Of a stretch of 64,000 nucleotides of DNA, positions 26,521 through 34,787 are shown in pieces; position 1 is the stretch's first letter; each line of letters opens with the position of its first letter. Where the stretch lies: assembly GCA_022835495.1 (NCBI GenBank), contig BQOK01000001.1, positions 1,922,001 through 1,986,000 of the forward strand. The letters run 5' to 3'. The position numbers were made by a program, and so were the translations under genes. The DNA comes from Oscillospiraceae bacterium (GTDB taxonomy: Bacteria; Bacillota; Clostridia; Oscillospirales; Ruminococcaceae). The notes below the pieces were generated by a model, which worked only from the letters and a program-made list of their open reading frames with translations, did not search any database and was not told the origin of the DNA.

Positions 26521-27973
26521 CCTGCTGAAGCTCAGCACGGATAATCTTCGCCGCCGCAAGGGCCGCACGGCCCTGACCGTGATCGGCGTGGTGGTGGGCA
26601 CCTTCGCCATCATTGTGATGATCAGCCTTGGCATTGCCAGCAATGCCGCCAACGAGGAGATGCTGCAGAGCTGGGGCGATCTGACCCAGGTGCAGATTAA
26701 CAACTACCAATGGGGCGCTTCCAGCGGGGATATCCCCGCTCTGGACGACGAGATGCTGGAGCACATCCGCACCTTTGCGCACGTGGTGGCGGTCACCCCC
26801 ATGTACCAGTCGAATTCCCTGAATGCCCAGATCTATGCGGGCAAAAACGACCGCTATTCGGCGTATGTTTGGAACATGTACGGTGTGGATATGCAGGCGC
26901 TGCAGGCGATGGAGTACCAGCTGGTCAGCGGCAGCTTTATCCCGGACGACATGAACCTGGGCAGAAAGAAGATTCCCGTGCTGATTGGCGAGCACATGGC
27001 CTATTCCTTTGAGGATACCCGCAAAAGCTACAACAGCGGCAAGCGCCAGCGCTATTGGGGCGAGACCGACGCCATGGGTAACCCTGTTCCGCCCTTTGTG
27101 GACGTGGAGAAGGACAAGATGACCCTGCGCCTTTCGGCCTGGGACAAAAACGGGAATGAAAAGACCCAGGACTTCCAGCTTGTGGTGGTGGGCGTGTTCC
27201 AGCAGGACGACAGCAAACAGTACTTCACCAACAGCGGCATGGCCCTGCGGGTGGCGGACATGAAAATGCTGGAAGCCGCTTATCAGAAGCTTTCCGGCGG
27301 CAAATCGAACAACGGCGGCAGCTATATGATTACCTCGGACGGCCAGCAGCTCAAGCAGAAGGACAACGGCTACGAGAGCGTGTACGTAAAGGTGGACGAG
27401 GTGGACAATGTGTCCGCTGTAGAGGCGGCCATTAAGGAACTGGGCTACGAAACCTACTCCATGACCCAGATCCGCGAGGAGATGCAGGCCCAGGTGGCAA
27501 AAAGCCAGATGATCCTGGGCGGCACGGCGGCCGTGGCCCTTTTGGTGGCGGCGCTGAACATTGCCAACACCATGATGATGTCGATTTACGAGCGCACAAA
27601 AGAGATCGGCGTGATGAAGGTGCTGGGGTGCGAGATCCGCAAGATCCGCAACATGTTCCTGATGGAGGCGGGCGCCATTGGCCTTTTGGGCGGCGTGATC
27701 GGCGTGGTTTTGAGCTACGGGGCCTCGTATGTGCTGAACAACATCAACACCATCATGGCCTTTTTTGGCAAGGAGGGTGTGGACCTGAGCGGTATTATGG
27801 GCGGCATGGGCAGCATGATGGGCATGGGGGGAAACGCCTCCATCTCGATCATCCCGCCCTGGCTGGTGCTGCTGGGGCTCGGCTTTTCGACCCTGGTGGG
27901 AATTTTGTCCGGCCTGTGGCCCGCCCACCGCGCCACCAAGATCAGTGCCCTGGAGGCCATTCGGCACGAATAA
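26507..27973 (+). CDS. MacB-like ABC transporter permease (FtsX family)
   Basis: 488 residues: N-terminal membrane helix (about 18-45), a large extracellular MacB-type domain (about 50-330), then three helices with an FtsX core (AVALLVAALNIANTMMMSIY, ERTKEIGVMKVLG, and a C-terminal helix ending AHRATKISALEAIRHE). It overlaps the adaptor gene by 14 bases. MacB-type systems move peptides, lipids or signals by mechanotransmission rather than classical transport; which applies here is unknown. Confidence 0.92.
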   Translation: MKISDLLKLSTDNLRRRKGRTALTVIGVVVGTFAIIVMISLGIASNAANEEMLQSWGDLTQVQINNYQWGASSGDIPALDDEMLEHIRTFAHVVAVTPMYQSNSLNAQIYAGKNDRYSAYVWNMYGVDMQALQAMEYQLVSGSFIPDDMNLGRKKIPVLIGEHMAYSFEDTRKSYNSGKRQRYWGETDAMGNPVPPFVDVEKDKMTLRLSAWDKNGNEKTQDFQLVVVGVFQQDDSKQYFTNSGMALRVADMKMLEAAYQKLSGGKSNNGGSYMITSDGQQLKQKDNGYESVYVKVDEVDNVSAVEAAIKELGYETYSMTQIREEMQAQVAKSQMILGGTAAVALLVAALNIANTMMMSIYERTKEIGVMKVLGCEIRKIRNMFLMEAGAIGLLGGVIGVVLSYGASYVLNNINTIMAFFGKEGVDLSGIMGGMGSMMGMGGNASISIIPPWLVLLGLGFSTLVGILSGLWPAHRATKISALEAIRHE

Positions 27974-27995
27974 GGCAAAGCTGCTTTCTGTTCTC

Positions 27996-28031
27996 AGGCG
28001 TATCCCCCCACGGAGGGGGGATACGCCTTTC
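27996..28031 (+). terminator. Intrinsic terminator of the MacB-like operon
   Basis: AGGCGTATCCCCCC (27996-28009) pairs with GGGGGGATACGCCT (28015-28028), then TTCTTTT. Confidence 0.92.
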
Positions 28032-28079
28032 TTTTATTTCATATACATGTCCCAGAACCACATGGAAAAGGGGACGGAC

Positions 28080-29480
28080 ATGGAACGCTTGATTGAACTG
28101 ATCCGAACGCTCAACGATTGGCTGAACCGATTTGCCTGGGGGCCGGCCACGATTTTTTTGCTGGCCCTGGCGGGGCTGCTGTTCAGCGTGGGGACCGGCT
28201 TTTTTCAGCTGTGCCGCTGGAAGACTTGGCTGGCAGCCACCCTTGGCGCGGCGCTGAAAGGGGGGCAGAGCGGCGACGGCAAAGGCATATCGGCATTCCA
28301 ATCGGCCTGCACAGCGCTGGCTGCCACCCTGGGTACCGGCAACATTGCGGGCGTGGCCACCGCCCTGGCGGCGGGCGGGCCGGGCGCTATTTTTTGGATG
28401 TGGCTTTCGGCGCTGCTGGGCACCATGACGGCTTATGCAGAAAATGTGCTGGCAGGGCTTTACCGGGGCAAAAATTCCCGCGGGGAACCGGTGGGCGGGG
28501 CGATGTTCTACATTGAACAGGGCCTGCACAGCCGGGCGCTGGCGGTGTTGTTTGCCTTTTTCTGCACCCTGGGGTCCCTGGGCATGGGCAACATGGCACA
28601 GGCGAATTCCATCGCCTCCGGCATGCAGGACTCGTTCGGCGTGCCGCCCCTTGTGACGGGCCTGGTGGTGGCGGGCGCCATTGCGTTCACCATTGTGGGC
28701 GGGATCAAGCGGGTGGGCAGGGTGACCGAAAAGATCGTGCCGGTCATGGCCATTGGTTACACGGTGGGCGCGGTGGCCATTATCGCGGCCAACTGGCGCA
28801 GCCTGCCCGCGGTGACGGCCCTGATTTTTGAGGAAGCCTTTTCGGTGCGCGCGGGGCTGGGGGGAGCCGCCGGATACGGCGTGGCGCGTGCGCTGCGGGT
28901 GGGCGTTGCCCGGGGCGTGTGCTCCAACGAGGCAGGCCTTGGCAGCTCGGTTATGGCAAACTCGGCCTCCGGCGGCACCCCGGTGGGGCAGGGCATGTGG
29001 GGCATTTTTGAGGTGGCGGTGGACACCCTGTTCATGTGCACCCTCACCGGCTTCTCCATCCTGTGCAGCGGCGCTTATGACCCGGCCCGCTATGCCGCCG
29101 CCCTGGGCACGCCCGGCTTTGACGCGCTGCCCAACGGCGCGGCCCTTACCTCGAACGCATTCCGCCAGGTGTTCGGGCCCTTCGGCGGGGCGTTCGTTGC
29201 GGTGTCGCTGGTGCTGTTTGCCTTTTCCACCCTGCTGGGCTGGAGCTTTTACGGCGCACAGGCGGTGGAGTACCTGTGGGGGCCCAGAGCCTGCGGGATT
29301 TACAAGGCGGTGTTTGTTGTGGTGATCGTGATCGGCTGCGTGGCAAAACTGGAGCTGGTGTGGCAGATCTCGGACACCTTTAACGGGTTGATGGCGCTGC
29401 CAAACCTTTTGGCAATCCTCTGGCTTTCGCCGAAGGTGTTCCGCGAAACAAAGAAAGCGTTTGCAAAACGGCAGAAGTAA
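28080..29480 (+). CDS. Alanine/glycine:cation symporter (AGCS family)
   Basis: 466 residues with about eleven membrane helices. AGCS hallmarks: ALAATLGTGNIAGVATAL near the N-terminus and VGGAMFYIEQGL. Also NEAGLGSSVMANSAS in the middle. It takes up alanine or glycine with Na+ or H+. The start at 28080 follows GGGGACGG; two upstream in-frame ATGs (28047, 28062) lack ribosome sites. Confidence 0.93.
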   Translation: MERLIELIRTLNDWLNRFAWGPATIFLLALAGLLFSVGTGFFQLCRWKTWLAATLGAALKGGQSGDGKGISAFQSACTALAATLGTGNIAGVATALAAGGPGAIFWMWLSALLGTMTAYAENVLAGLYRGKNSRGEPVGGAMFYIEQGLHSRALAVLFAFFCTLGSLGMGNMAQANSIASGMQDSFGVPPLVTGLVVAGAIAFTIVGGIKRVGRVTEKIVPVMAIGYTVGAVAIIAANWRSLPAVTALIFEEAFSVRAGLGGAAGYGVARALRVGVARGVCSNEAGLGSSVMANSASGGTPVGQGMWGIFEVAVDTLFMCTLTGFSILCSGAYDPARYAAALGTPGFDALPNGAALTSNAFRQVFGPFGGAFVAVSLVLFAFSTLLGWSFYGAQAVEYLWGPRACGIYKAVFVVVIVIGCVAKLELVWQISDTFNGLMALPNLLAILWLSPKVFRETKKAFAKRQK

Positions 29481-29500
29481 GCAAGCGGCTTTTTAAAAAC

Positions 29501-29535
29501 AGAGCGCCCGCCGTTTACGGCGGGCGCTCTGTTTT
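29501..29535. terminator. Bidirectional intrinsic terminator
   Basis: AGAGCGCCCGCCG (29501-29513) and CGGCGGGCGCTCT (29518-29530), T-tract after, and A-tract before for the convergent gene. Confidence 0.92.
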
Positions 29536-29545
29536 GGCAGCACGG

Positions 29546-30700
29546 CTACGGGGCGGCGGCCAGGGTGTCGCGGCAGAGAAGGACCAGGGCGCAAAGCAGC
29601 GGCAGCGAAAGCAGCGCGGGGCTTACCCAGGTCCACCCAAATAAAAATCTGCAGCTTGAAAAAAATGAACAGAACACTGTGATCAGGGGGATCACGCGCT
29701 TTTGCGGTGTATCGGCAGAATAAAAATAAAGTACCGAAAAAACGTCGGCGGGGTAAAAATAGCGCTCGTGCATCCGCGGCAGAAGGAAGGGGAGCATCAG
29801 CGCAAAAAGATATGCCGCTTTTATCAAAAGCAAAGGGGAGGGCGCGGTACTTTTTTTACACAGCAGATACACGGCGACAAGGGCCGCCGCGGCGCCGAGC
29901 GCCACGCCCAGAGCGGTGAGCCAGGAAACATGCAGCGAGCCCAGCCAGGCATACGGGTTTGGCGCCCCCATGGAAAGTTGGGTGTAGGTGCCGGTTTGGC
30001 GAAGGTAGATGGTGAGCAGATCAGCCAGCGGGCGGCCCGCCAGAAAGGCGGGCAGAATGGCCAGCAGATAAACGGCGGGTACCAGAAAGAAATGGCGGAA
30101 TTTTACCCGGCCCTGCAGCCACAGATAGAAAAGAAACGGCGCCAGAAAAATTGCCTGCAGCTTAAATGCCAGCGCCGCCCCGAAGGCAAGCATGGATTTT
30201 TTGGGGCATTGCCGCAGGGAATAATAAAAGCATGCAAGCAGGGCCGCCGTGTAAAGCGAATCGCACTGCCCCCAAGCGCCGCTGTTCAGCAGTACGGTGG
30301 GCAAAAACAAAAGGGCGGTATAGGCAGCTCTCGCCGTGCCTTCGCTGTTTGTGAGCAGCTTTGCCGCCCGCATCCCATAAATCGCCAGCACCAGGTCCCC
30401 CACGCAGGACACGATTTTAATGGACACGATGCCGGGCAGCGGCAGATAGGTAAGAAGTGCAAGGATATAGAGATAGGTGACCATATAGTCGCCCACCGGC
30501 AGGCCGATGGCGGCAAGGCCGCCCGCAGCCTTGAGTTCTTCAAACCAGGGCTGTAAAAATTGCGTGTAGTCTCCCGAAGGGTAGGCAAAAAAAGCGAAGC
30601 GGGCCAGCAGGGCGACAATGGTGACCGGCCAGGCCCAATGTTTGCTGCCTGACAAAAAGTCTTCCGCTTTTCTTTTCCAGTAAAAATACTGCTGAAGCAT
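29546..30700 (-). CDS. Integral membrane glycosyltransferase, GT-C fold (DUF2029/GT87-like)
   Basis: 384 residues with about ten membrane segments. The first outer loop has YPSGDYTQFLQPWFEELK, a GT-C style acidic Asp-x-x region, and MHERYFYPADVFSVLY near the C-terminus is typical of bacterial mannosyltransferase-like GT-C enzymes. It would use a polyprenyl-phosphate sugar at the outer membrane face. Sugar and acceptor cannot be read. Stands alone between terminators; AGGAGG upstream of the start. Confidence 0.75.
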   Translation of the reverse strand: MLQQYFYWKRKAEDFLSGSKHWAWPVTIVALLARFAFFAYPSGDYTQFLQPWFEELKAAGGLAAIGLPVGDYMVTYLYILALLTYLPLPGIVSIKIVSCVGDLVLAIYGMRAAKLLTNSEGTARAAYTALLFLPTVLLNSGAWGQCDSLYTAALLACFYYSLRQCPKKSMLAFGAALAFKLQAIFLAPFLFYLWLQGRVKFRHFFLVPAVYLLAILPAFLAGRPLADLLTIYLRQTGTYTQLSMGAPNPYAWLGSLHVSWLTALGVALGAAAALVAVYLLCKKSTAPSPLLLIKAAYLFALMLPFLLPRMHERYFYPADVFSVLYFYSADTPQKRVIPLITVFCSFFSSCRFLFGWTWVSPALLSLPLLCALVLLCRDTLAAAP

Positions 30701-30873
30701 TTAAAACCTCCTGCGCTGGTTGCCCTGACACCGGGCAACACCCTCCCGCGCCGCGCGGCATGTAAGCCGGGCGTATAAAATGTATACGAAGCTGCCGGCG
30801 AAAAAATTTCCTTGCTTTTTAGGAAGGTGCGGGTGCATATGGGCAAAAAAACGAAAAAATGCGCGGCAACCAC

Positions 30874-30902
30874 TTGCAAGACGGCAAAAAGAATGGTATA
30901 CT
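30874..30902 (+). promoter_or_regulatory. Promoter of the ABC importer operon
   Basis: TTGCAA (30874-30879) and TATACT (30897-30902), 17-base spacing. Downstream in the leader lies the palindrome GTGCAGG/CCTGCAC near 30940-30956. The remaining stretch from 30701 shows no gene and no known riboswitch motif. Confidence 0.75.
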
Positions 30903-30986
30903 TTAGTGCGTTAACACATTGCGGCGGTGAATCGACGCGGTGTGCAGGGCCCCTGCACGGCCCGAAATTAGGAGGGAAACTAAGAT

Positions 30987-32012
30987 ATGAAAAAGATTTT
31001 TGCAATGGGTGTGGCTGCGGCGTTGGCCGTGGCCTGTCTGACCGGGTGCGGCGGCGGCGCATCGGCGCCTGCCGGTGGTAGCACCGCCGCTTCTGATCCC
31101 GGCGCGGCGCCTGGCTCGGCCGCTTCGGGCGCCGCCAGCTACAAAGTGGGTATCTGCCAGCTTGTGCAGCACGACGCGCTGGACGCCGCCACCAAGGGCT
31201 TTAAGGATGCGCTGGTGGAGCAGCTGGGCGATGCCGTGAGCTTTGAGGAGGGCAACGCCTCGGGCGATGCCAACAACTGCGCCACCATTGTGAACGGCTT
31301 TGTGGCCTCCAAGGTGGACCTGATCCTTGCCAACGCCACGGCGCCCCTGCAGGCTGCCGCTGCAGCCACCGCGGATATCCCGGTGCTGGGCACCTCGGTG
31401 ACCGATTATGCCACCGCGCTGGAAATTGCCGACTGGACCGGCACGGTGGGCGGGAACATTTCCGGCACCTCCGATCTGGCGCCTTTGGATCAGCAGGCCG
31501 CCATGCTGAAGGAACTTTTCCCGGAGGCTAAAAATGTGGGCCTTTTGTATTGCTCGGCCGAGGCAAACTCGGTGTATCAGGTCGAGGTGATCACCGGTTA
31601 CCTGCAGGAACTGGGCTATACCTGCACCAGCTATGCCTTCACCGATTCCAACGATGTGGCTGCGGTGACCCAGACCGCCTGCGACAGTTCGGACGTGATC
31701 TACATCCCCACCGACAACACCGCCGCTTCCAACACCGAGGCGATCGCGAATGTGGTGCTGCCCGCCAAGGTGCCTGTGGTGGCCGGTGAGGCCGGCATCT
31801 GCGGCGGCTGCGGCGTGGCCACCCTGTCCATCGGTTATTACGATCTGGGCTATACCACCGGCCAGATGGCTGCAAAGATCCTGACCGGCGAGGCGGACGT
31901 TGCCTCCATGCCTGTGGAGTTTGCACCCAATGTGACCAAGATGTACAATGCCGCCAACTGCGAAGCGCTGGGCATCACCCCGCCCGAGGGTTATACCGCC
32001 ATCGAAGGGTGA
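30987..32012 (+). CDS. ABC transporter substrate-binding lipoprotein (TrpX/ABC_sub_bind family)
   Basis: 341 residues. Lipoprotein signal with lipobox LTGC (Cys at about 22), a Gly/Ala/Ser linker, then a two-lobe binding fold: YKVGICQLVQHDALDAATKG, VDLILANATAPLQAA, TDLAPLDQQ-like and IPTDNTAASNTEAIANVVLP. This family (COG2984) includes TrpX of streptococci. Permease and ATPase follow. Unlike many trpXYZ loci no T-box precedes it, so tryptophan is not supported as the ligand. AGGAGGGAAAC upstream. Confidence 0.88.
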   Translation: MKKIFAMGVAAALAVACLTGCGGGASAPAGGSTAASDPGAAPGSAASGAASYKVGICQLVQHDALDAATKGFKDALVEQLGDAVSFEEGNASGDANNCATIVNGFVASKVDLILANATAPLQAAAAATADIPVLGTSVTDYATALEIADWTGTVGGNISGTSDLAPLDQQAAMLKELFPEAKNVGLLYCSAEANSVYQVEVITGYLQELGYTCTSYAFTDSNDVAAVTQTACDSSDVIYIPTDNTAASNTEAIANVVLPAKVPVVAGEAGICGGCGVATLSIGYYDLGYTTGQMAAKILTGEADVASMPVEFAPNVTKMYNAANCEALGITPPEGYTAIEG

Positions 32013-32030
32013 TTCTGCCGGGAATAAAAG

Positions 32031-32064
32031 CAGCGGAAAAGGCTTTCCTTTTCCGCTGTTTTTT
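32031..32064 (+). terminator. Terminator between binding protein and permease genes
   Basis: CAGCGGAAAAGG (32031-32042) pairs with CCTTTTCCGCTG (32047-32058), followed by TTTTTT. Since the permease and ATPase clearly belong with the binding protein, it probably tunes the ratio by partial read-through, or a second promoter (TATACT near 32066) takes over. Confidence 0.88.
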
Positions 32065-32113
32065 GCTATACTATAACAGCTTGTAAGCACTTTTTGCAAA
32101 TGGGGGAATCGTA

Positions 32114-33055
32114 ATGGAGTTTCTGGGTTCGCTGCTCAATTCCATGCCAGGCGCGGTGGCGCAGGGCGTGATCTGGGGCATTATGGCCATTGGCGTGTAC
32201 ATCACCTACCGCATCCTGGATGTGGCTGATCTGACGGTGGACGGATCGCTGGCCACCGGCGGCGCGGTGTGCGTTATGCTGATGCGCGCCGGCTGCAACA
32301 CCTGGGTGGCGGTGCTGTGCGCTTTTGCGGCGGGCATGCTGGCCGGCCTGGTGACGGGCCTGTTTCACACCGCCTGCGGGATCCCGGCCATTTTGGCGGG
32401 CATCCTTACACAGCTGGCACTATACTCGGTGAATCTGCGCATTTTGGGCGCGGGCACCGGCATGGGCAAGGCAAACCAGGCCATCAGTGTGGATAAATAC
32501 CAGCTGCTGGTTTCGCAGCGGTACGTGCGGGAAGCAAGCCTTGCAAACCCGCTTTTGCTCCTGCTGATCATTACCGCGGTGCTGATCGCGGTGCTTTACT
32601 GGTTCTTTGGCACCGAGTTGGGTTGTTCGCTGCGGGCCACCGGCGCAAACCAGAATATGGCGCGCGCCCAGGGCATCAACACCAATTTCAACATTGTGCT
32701 GGGGCTCATGGTTTCCAACGGCCTGGTGGCCCTTTCCGGCGCGCTGCTGGCCCAGTACCAGGGCGCGGCGGATGTGAGCGGAGGCCGGGGCGCCATTGTG
32801 ATCGGCCTGGCGGCGGTGATCATCGGCGAGGTGATTTTCGGCAAGCTGTTCCGCAATTTTGCGCTCAAGCTTTTGGCCGTTTCCATCGGTGCGATCCTGT
32901 ATTATATTGTGATCCAGGTGGTGCTGCGGCTTGGGCTTTCGACCGACGATTTGAAGCTGCTTACCGCCCTGGTGGTGGCCTTGTTCCTTGCGCTGCCTTA
33001 CTGGAAGGGCCGTTATTTTACAAAGCCGAAGGCTGCGAAAGGGGGCGCTGTGTAA
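32114..33055 (+). CDS. ABC transporter permease (TrpY-like, BPD_transp_2 type)
   Basis: 313 residues with about eight membrane helices; GTELGCSLRATGANQNMARAQG in the large cytoplasmic loop is the family's ATPase-coupling region. The TAA is followed one base later by the ATPase start. Partner of the upstream binding lipoprotein. Confidence 0.9.
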   Translation: MEFLGSLLNSMPGAVAQGVIWGIMAIGVYITYRILDVADLTVDGSLATGGAVCVMLMRAGCNTWVAVLCAFAAGMLAGLVTGLFHTACGIPAILAGILTQLALYSVNLRILGAGTGMGKANQAISVDKYQLLVSQRYVREASLANPLLLLLIITAVLIAVLYWFFGTELGCSLRATGANQNMARAQGINTNFNIVLGLMVSNGLVALSGALLAQYQGAADVSGGRGAIVIGLAAVIIGEVIFGKLFRNFALKLLAVSIGAILYYIVIQVVLRLGLSTDDLKLLTALVVALFLALPYWKGRYFTKPKAAKGGAV

Positions 33056-33056
33056 C

Positions 33057-33851
33057 ATGCTGGAACTGAAACACATTTACAAGACCTTTCACCCCGGCAC
33101 CATCAACGAGCGCCGCGCGCTGTGCGGGCTGGACCTGAGCCTGGCCAAGGGCGATTTTGTGACCGTGATCGGCGGCAACGGGGCGGGCAAATCTACCATG
33201 TTGAACGCTATTTCAGGGGTGTTCCCGGTGGACGCGGGCTCCATCACCATTGATGGGGTCGAGGTGGCCCGCCTGCCGGAGTATAAGCGCGCGGCGTATC
33301 TGGGCCGCGTGTTCCAGGATCCCATGACCGGCACGGCGGCCAGCATGGGCATTGAGGAAAACCTTGCTCTGGCAATGCGCCGCGGCAAGCGGCGGGGCCT
33401 GCGCTGGGGCATTACAAGCCAGGAGCGGGAGCAATTCCGCACCGAGCTTGCCACCCTAGGCCTGGGGCTTGAGGACCGCATGAACGCCAAGGTGGGCCTG
33501 CTTTCGGGCGGGCAGCGCCAGGCGCTCACCCTGCTGATGGCGACCCTGAAAAAGCCGAAGCTTTTGCTTTTGGACGAACACACCGCAGCACTGGACCCCA
33601 AGACTGCCGCCAAGGTGCTGGAAATTTCGGCCAAGATCGTGGCCGAGCATGCGCTCACCACCCTGATGATTACCCACAACATGCGGGACGCCATCCAATA
33701 CGGCAACCGCCTTATTATGATGCACGAGGGCCGGGTGATTTATGATGTGCAGGGCGAGGAAAAGCAAAAGCTGCACGTAAAGGATCTTTTGCAGAAATTT
33801 GAGCAGGTGAGCGGCAGCGAACTGGCAAACGACCGCATGCTTCTCTCTTGA
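33057..33851 (+). CDS. ABC transporter ATP-binding protein (TrpZ-like)
   Basis: 264 residues. Walker A GGNGAGKST, signature LSGGQRQ, Walker B LLLLDEHTAALD (His after Glu, as usual in this family), LMITHNMRDA. The ATG at 33057 has GGGGG upstream; the longer frame from 32988 lies inside the permease gene. Completes a three-part importer. Confidence 0.92.
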   Translation: MLELKHIYKTFHPGTINERRALCGLDLSLAKGDFVTVIGGNGAGKSTMLNAISGVFPVDAGSITIDGVEVARLPEYKRAAYLGRVFQDPMTGTAASMGIEENLALAMRRGKRRGLRWGITSQEREQFRTELATLGLGLEDRMNAKVGLLSGGQRQALTLLMATLKKPKLLLLDEHTAALDPKTAAKVLEISAKIVAEHALTTLMITHNMRDAIQYGNRLIMMHEGRVIYDVQGEEKQKLHVKDLLQKFEQVSGSELANDRMLLS

Positions 33852-33855
33852 ATCA

Positions 33856-33888
33856 AAAGGCCGCCGGGTTTTCCGGCGGCCTTTTTGC
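33856..33888 (+). terminator. Intrinsic terminator of the ABC importer
   Basis: AAAGGCCGCCGG (33856-33867) with CCGGCGGCCTTT (33873-33884), then TT. Confidence 0.92.
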
Positions 33889-33944
33889 AATATTTCCGCT
33901 CACAAAAACGTATAATAAACGTTGCCCACGCAAAACGCCGCGTG

Positions 33945-33973
33945 TTGTGCCGAAGCTGCGGATATGATATAAT
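33945..33973 (+). promoter_or_regulatory. Promoter of the HAD phosphatase gene
   Basis: TTGTGC (33945-33950) and TATAAT (33968-33973), spacing 17; overlapping AT-rich copies of TATAAT follow. Confidence 0.65.
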
Positions 33974-34092
33974 TATAATATATGTTTGCGGCGCTGTTTT
34001 TGAAAATGCCCCAGGCTGCCAACGCGGCGGCCTGGCCTTTTGAAAAGCCGCCGTGCCGCAAACAAAATATTTTGTGCAAGGCAGGTGACCCT

Positions 34093-34737
34093 GTGGCAAG
34101 ATACGATGCGGTGCTGTTCGATGTGGACGGCACCCTGATCCATTCAAGCCCTGGCATTTTGGCGACCATGGAGCACACATTCCGGGCAATGGGCATCGAC
34201 CCCGCGACGGTCGATCTGACCCGGTACCTGGGGCCGCCCCTGCGGCGAAGCTTCGCAGAGCATTTTAAAAGCGAAGCGGAGATCGAGCGTATGGTGGGCA
34301 TTTACCGGGAAGAATACCATAAGGCAGGCCGCCACAACTGCAGGCCGTTTCCCGGTGTGCGGGAGATGCTGGAGCAGCTCAGGGCGGCGGGGGTGCGGCT
34401 CTATACCGCAACCTCCAAACCCACGGCGGTGGTGACCCCCATTTTGCAGGAGCAGGGCCTGGCCGGTTACTTTGCGTTTATCGGCGGCGCCAGCGAGGAC
34501 AAAAGCGTGGACACAAAAACAGCGGTAGTGCGCACGGTGCTTGCCCGGCCGGAACTGGCGGGGCAGCGGGTGCTGATGGTGGGCGACCGCAGCGACGACA
34601 TGGTGGGCGCGGCCGAGTGCGGTATTGACGCAGCGGCGGTGCTGTACGGCTATGGCAGCAGGGAAGAACTCGCCCCATTCCGGCCCGTGTTTGAGGCGGA
34701 AACCTGTGCGGACCTGACCGCTTACATCCTTACATAG
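34093..34737 (+). CDS. HAD-superfamily phosphatase (phosphoglycolate phosphatase-like)
   Basis: 214 residues. Motif I is FDVDGTLIHSSPG (nucleophile Asp10), motif II TATSKPT, motif III around EDKSVDTKT and motif IV MVGDRSDDMVGA. The helical cap sits between motifs I and II, as in Gph/PGP proteins. GTG 34093 with AGGTGA just upstream is preferred; the open frame extends to ATG 33982, but that would overlap the predicted transcription start. Substrate not predictable. Confidence 0.85.
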   Translation: MARYDAVLFDVDGTLIHSSPGILATMEHTFRAMGIDPATVDLTRYLGPPLRRSFAEHFKSEAEIERMVGIYREEYHKAGRHNCRPFPGVREMLEQLRAAGVRLYTATSKPTAVVTPILQEQGLAGYFAFIGGASEDKSVDTKTAVVRTVLARPELAGQRVLMVGDRSDDMVGAAECGIDAAAVLYGYGSREELAPFRPVFEAETCADLTAYILT

Positions 34738-34787
34738 TGTCACGATCAATCATTTAAATCATAAAAGCGACTAAAGGAGGCATTCCA

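Noticed and set aside
33982..34092. N-terminal extension of the HAD phosphatase
   Set aside because: Would start about nine bases after the -10 box with no ribosome site; HAD motif I normally lies within the first 15 residues, as it does from GTG 34093.
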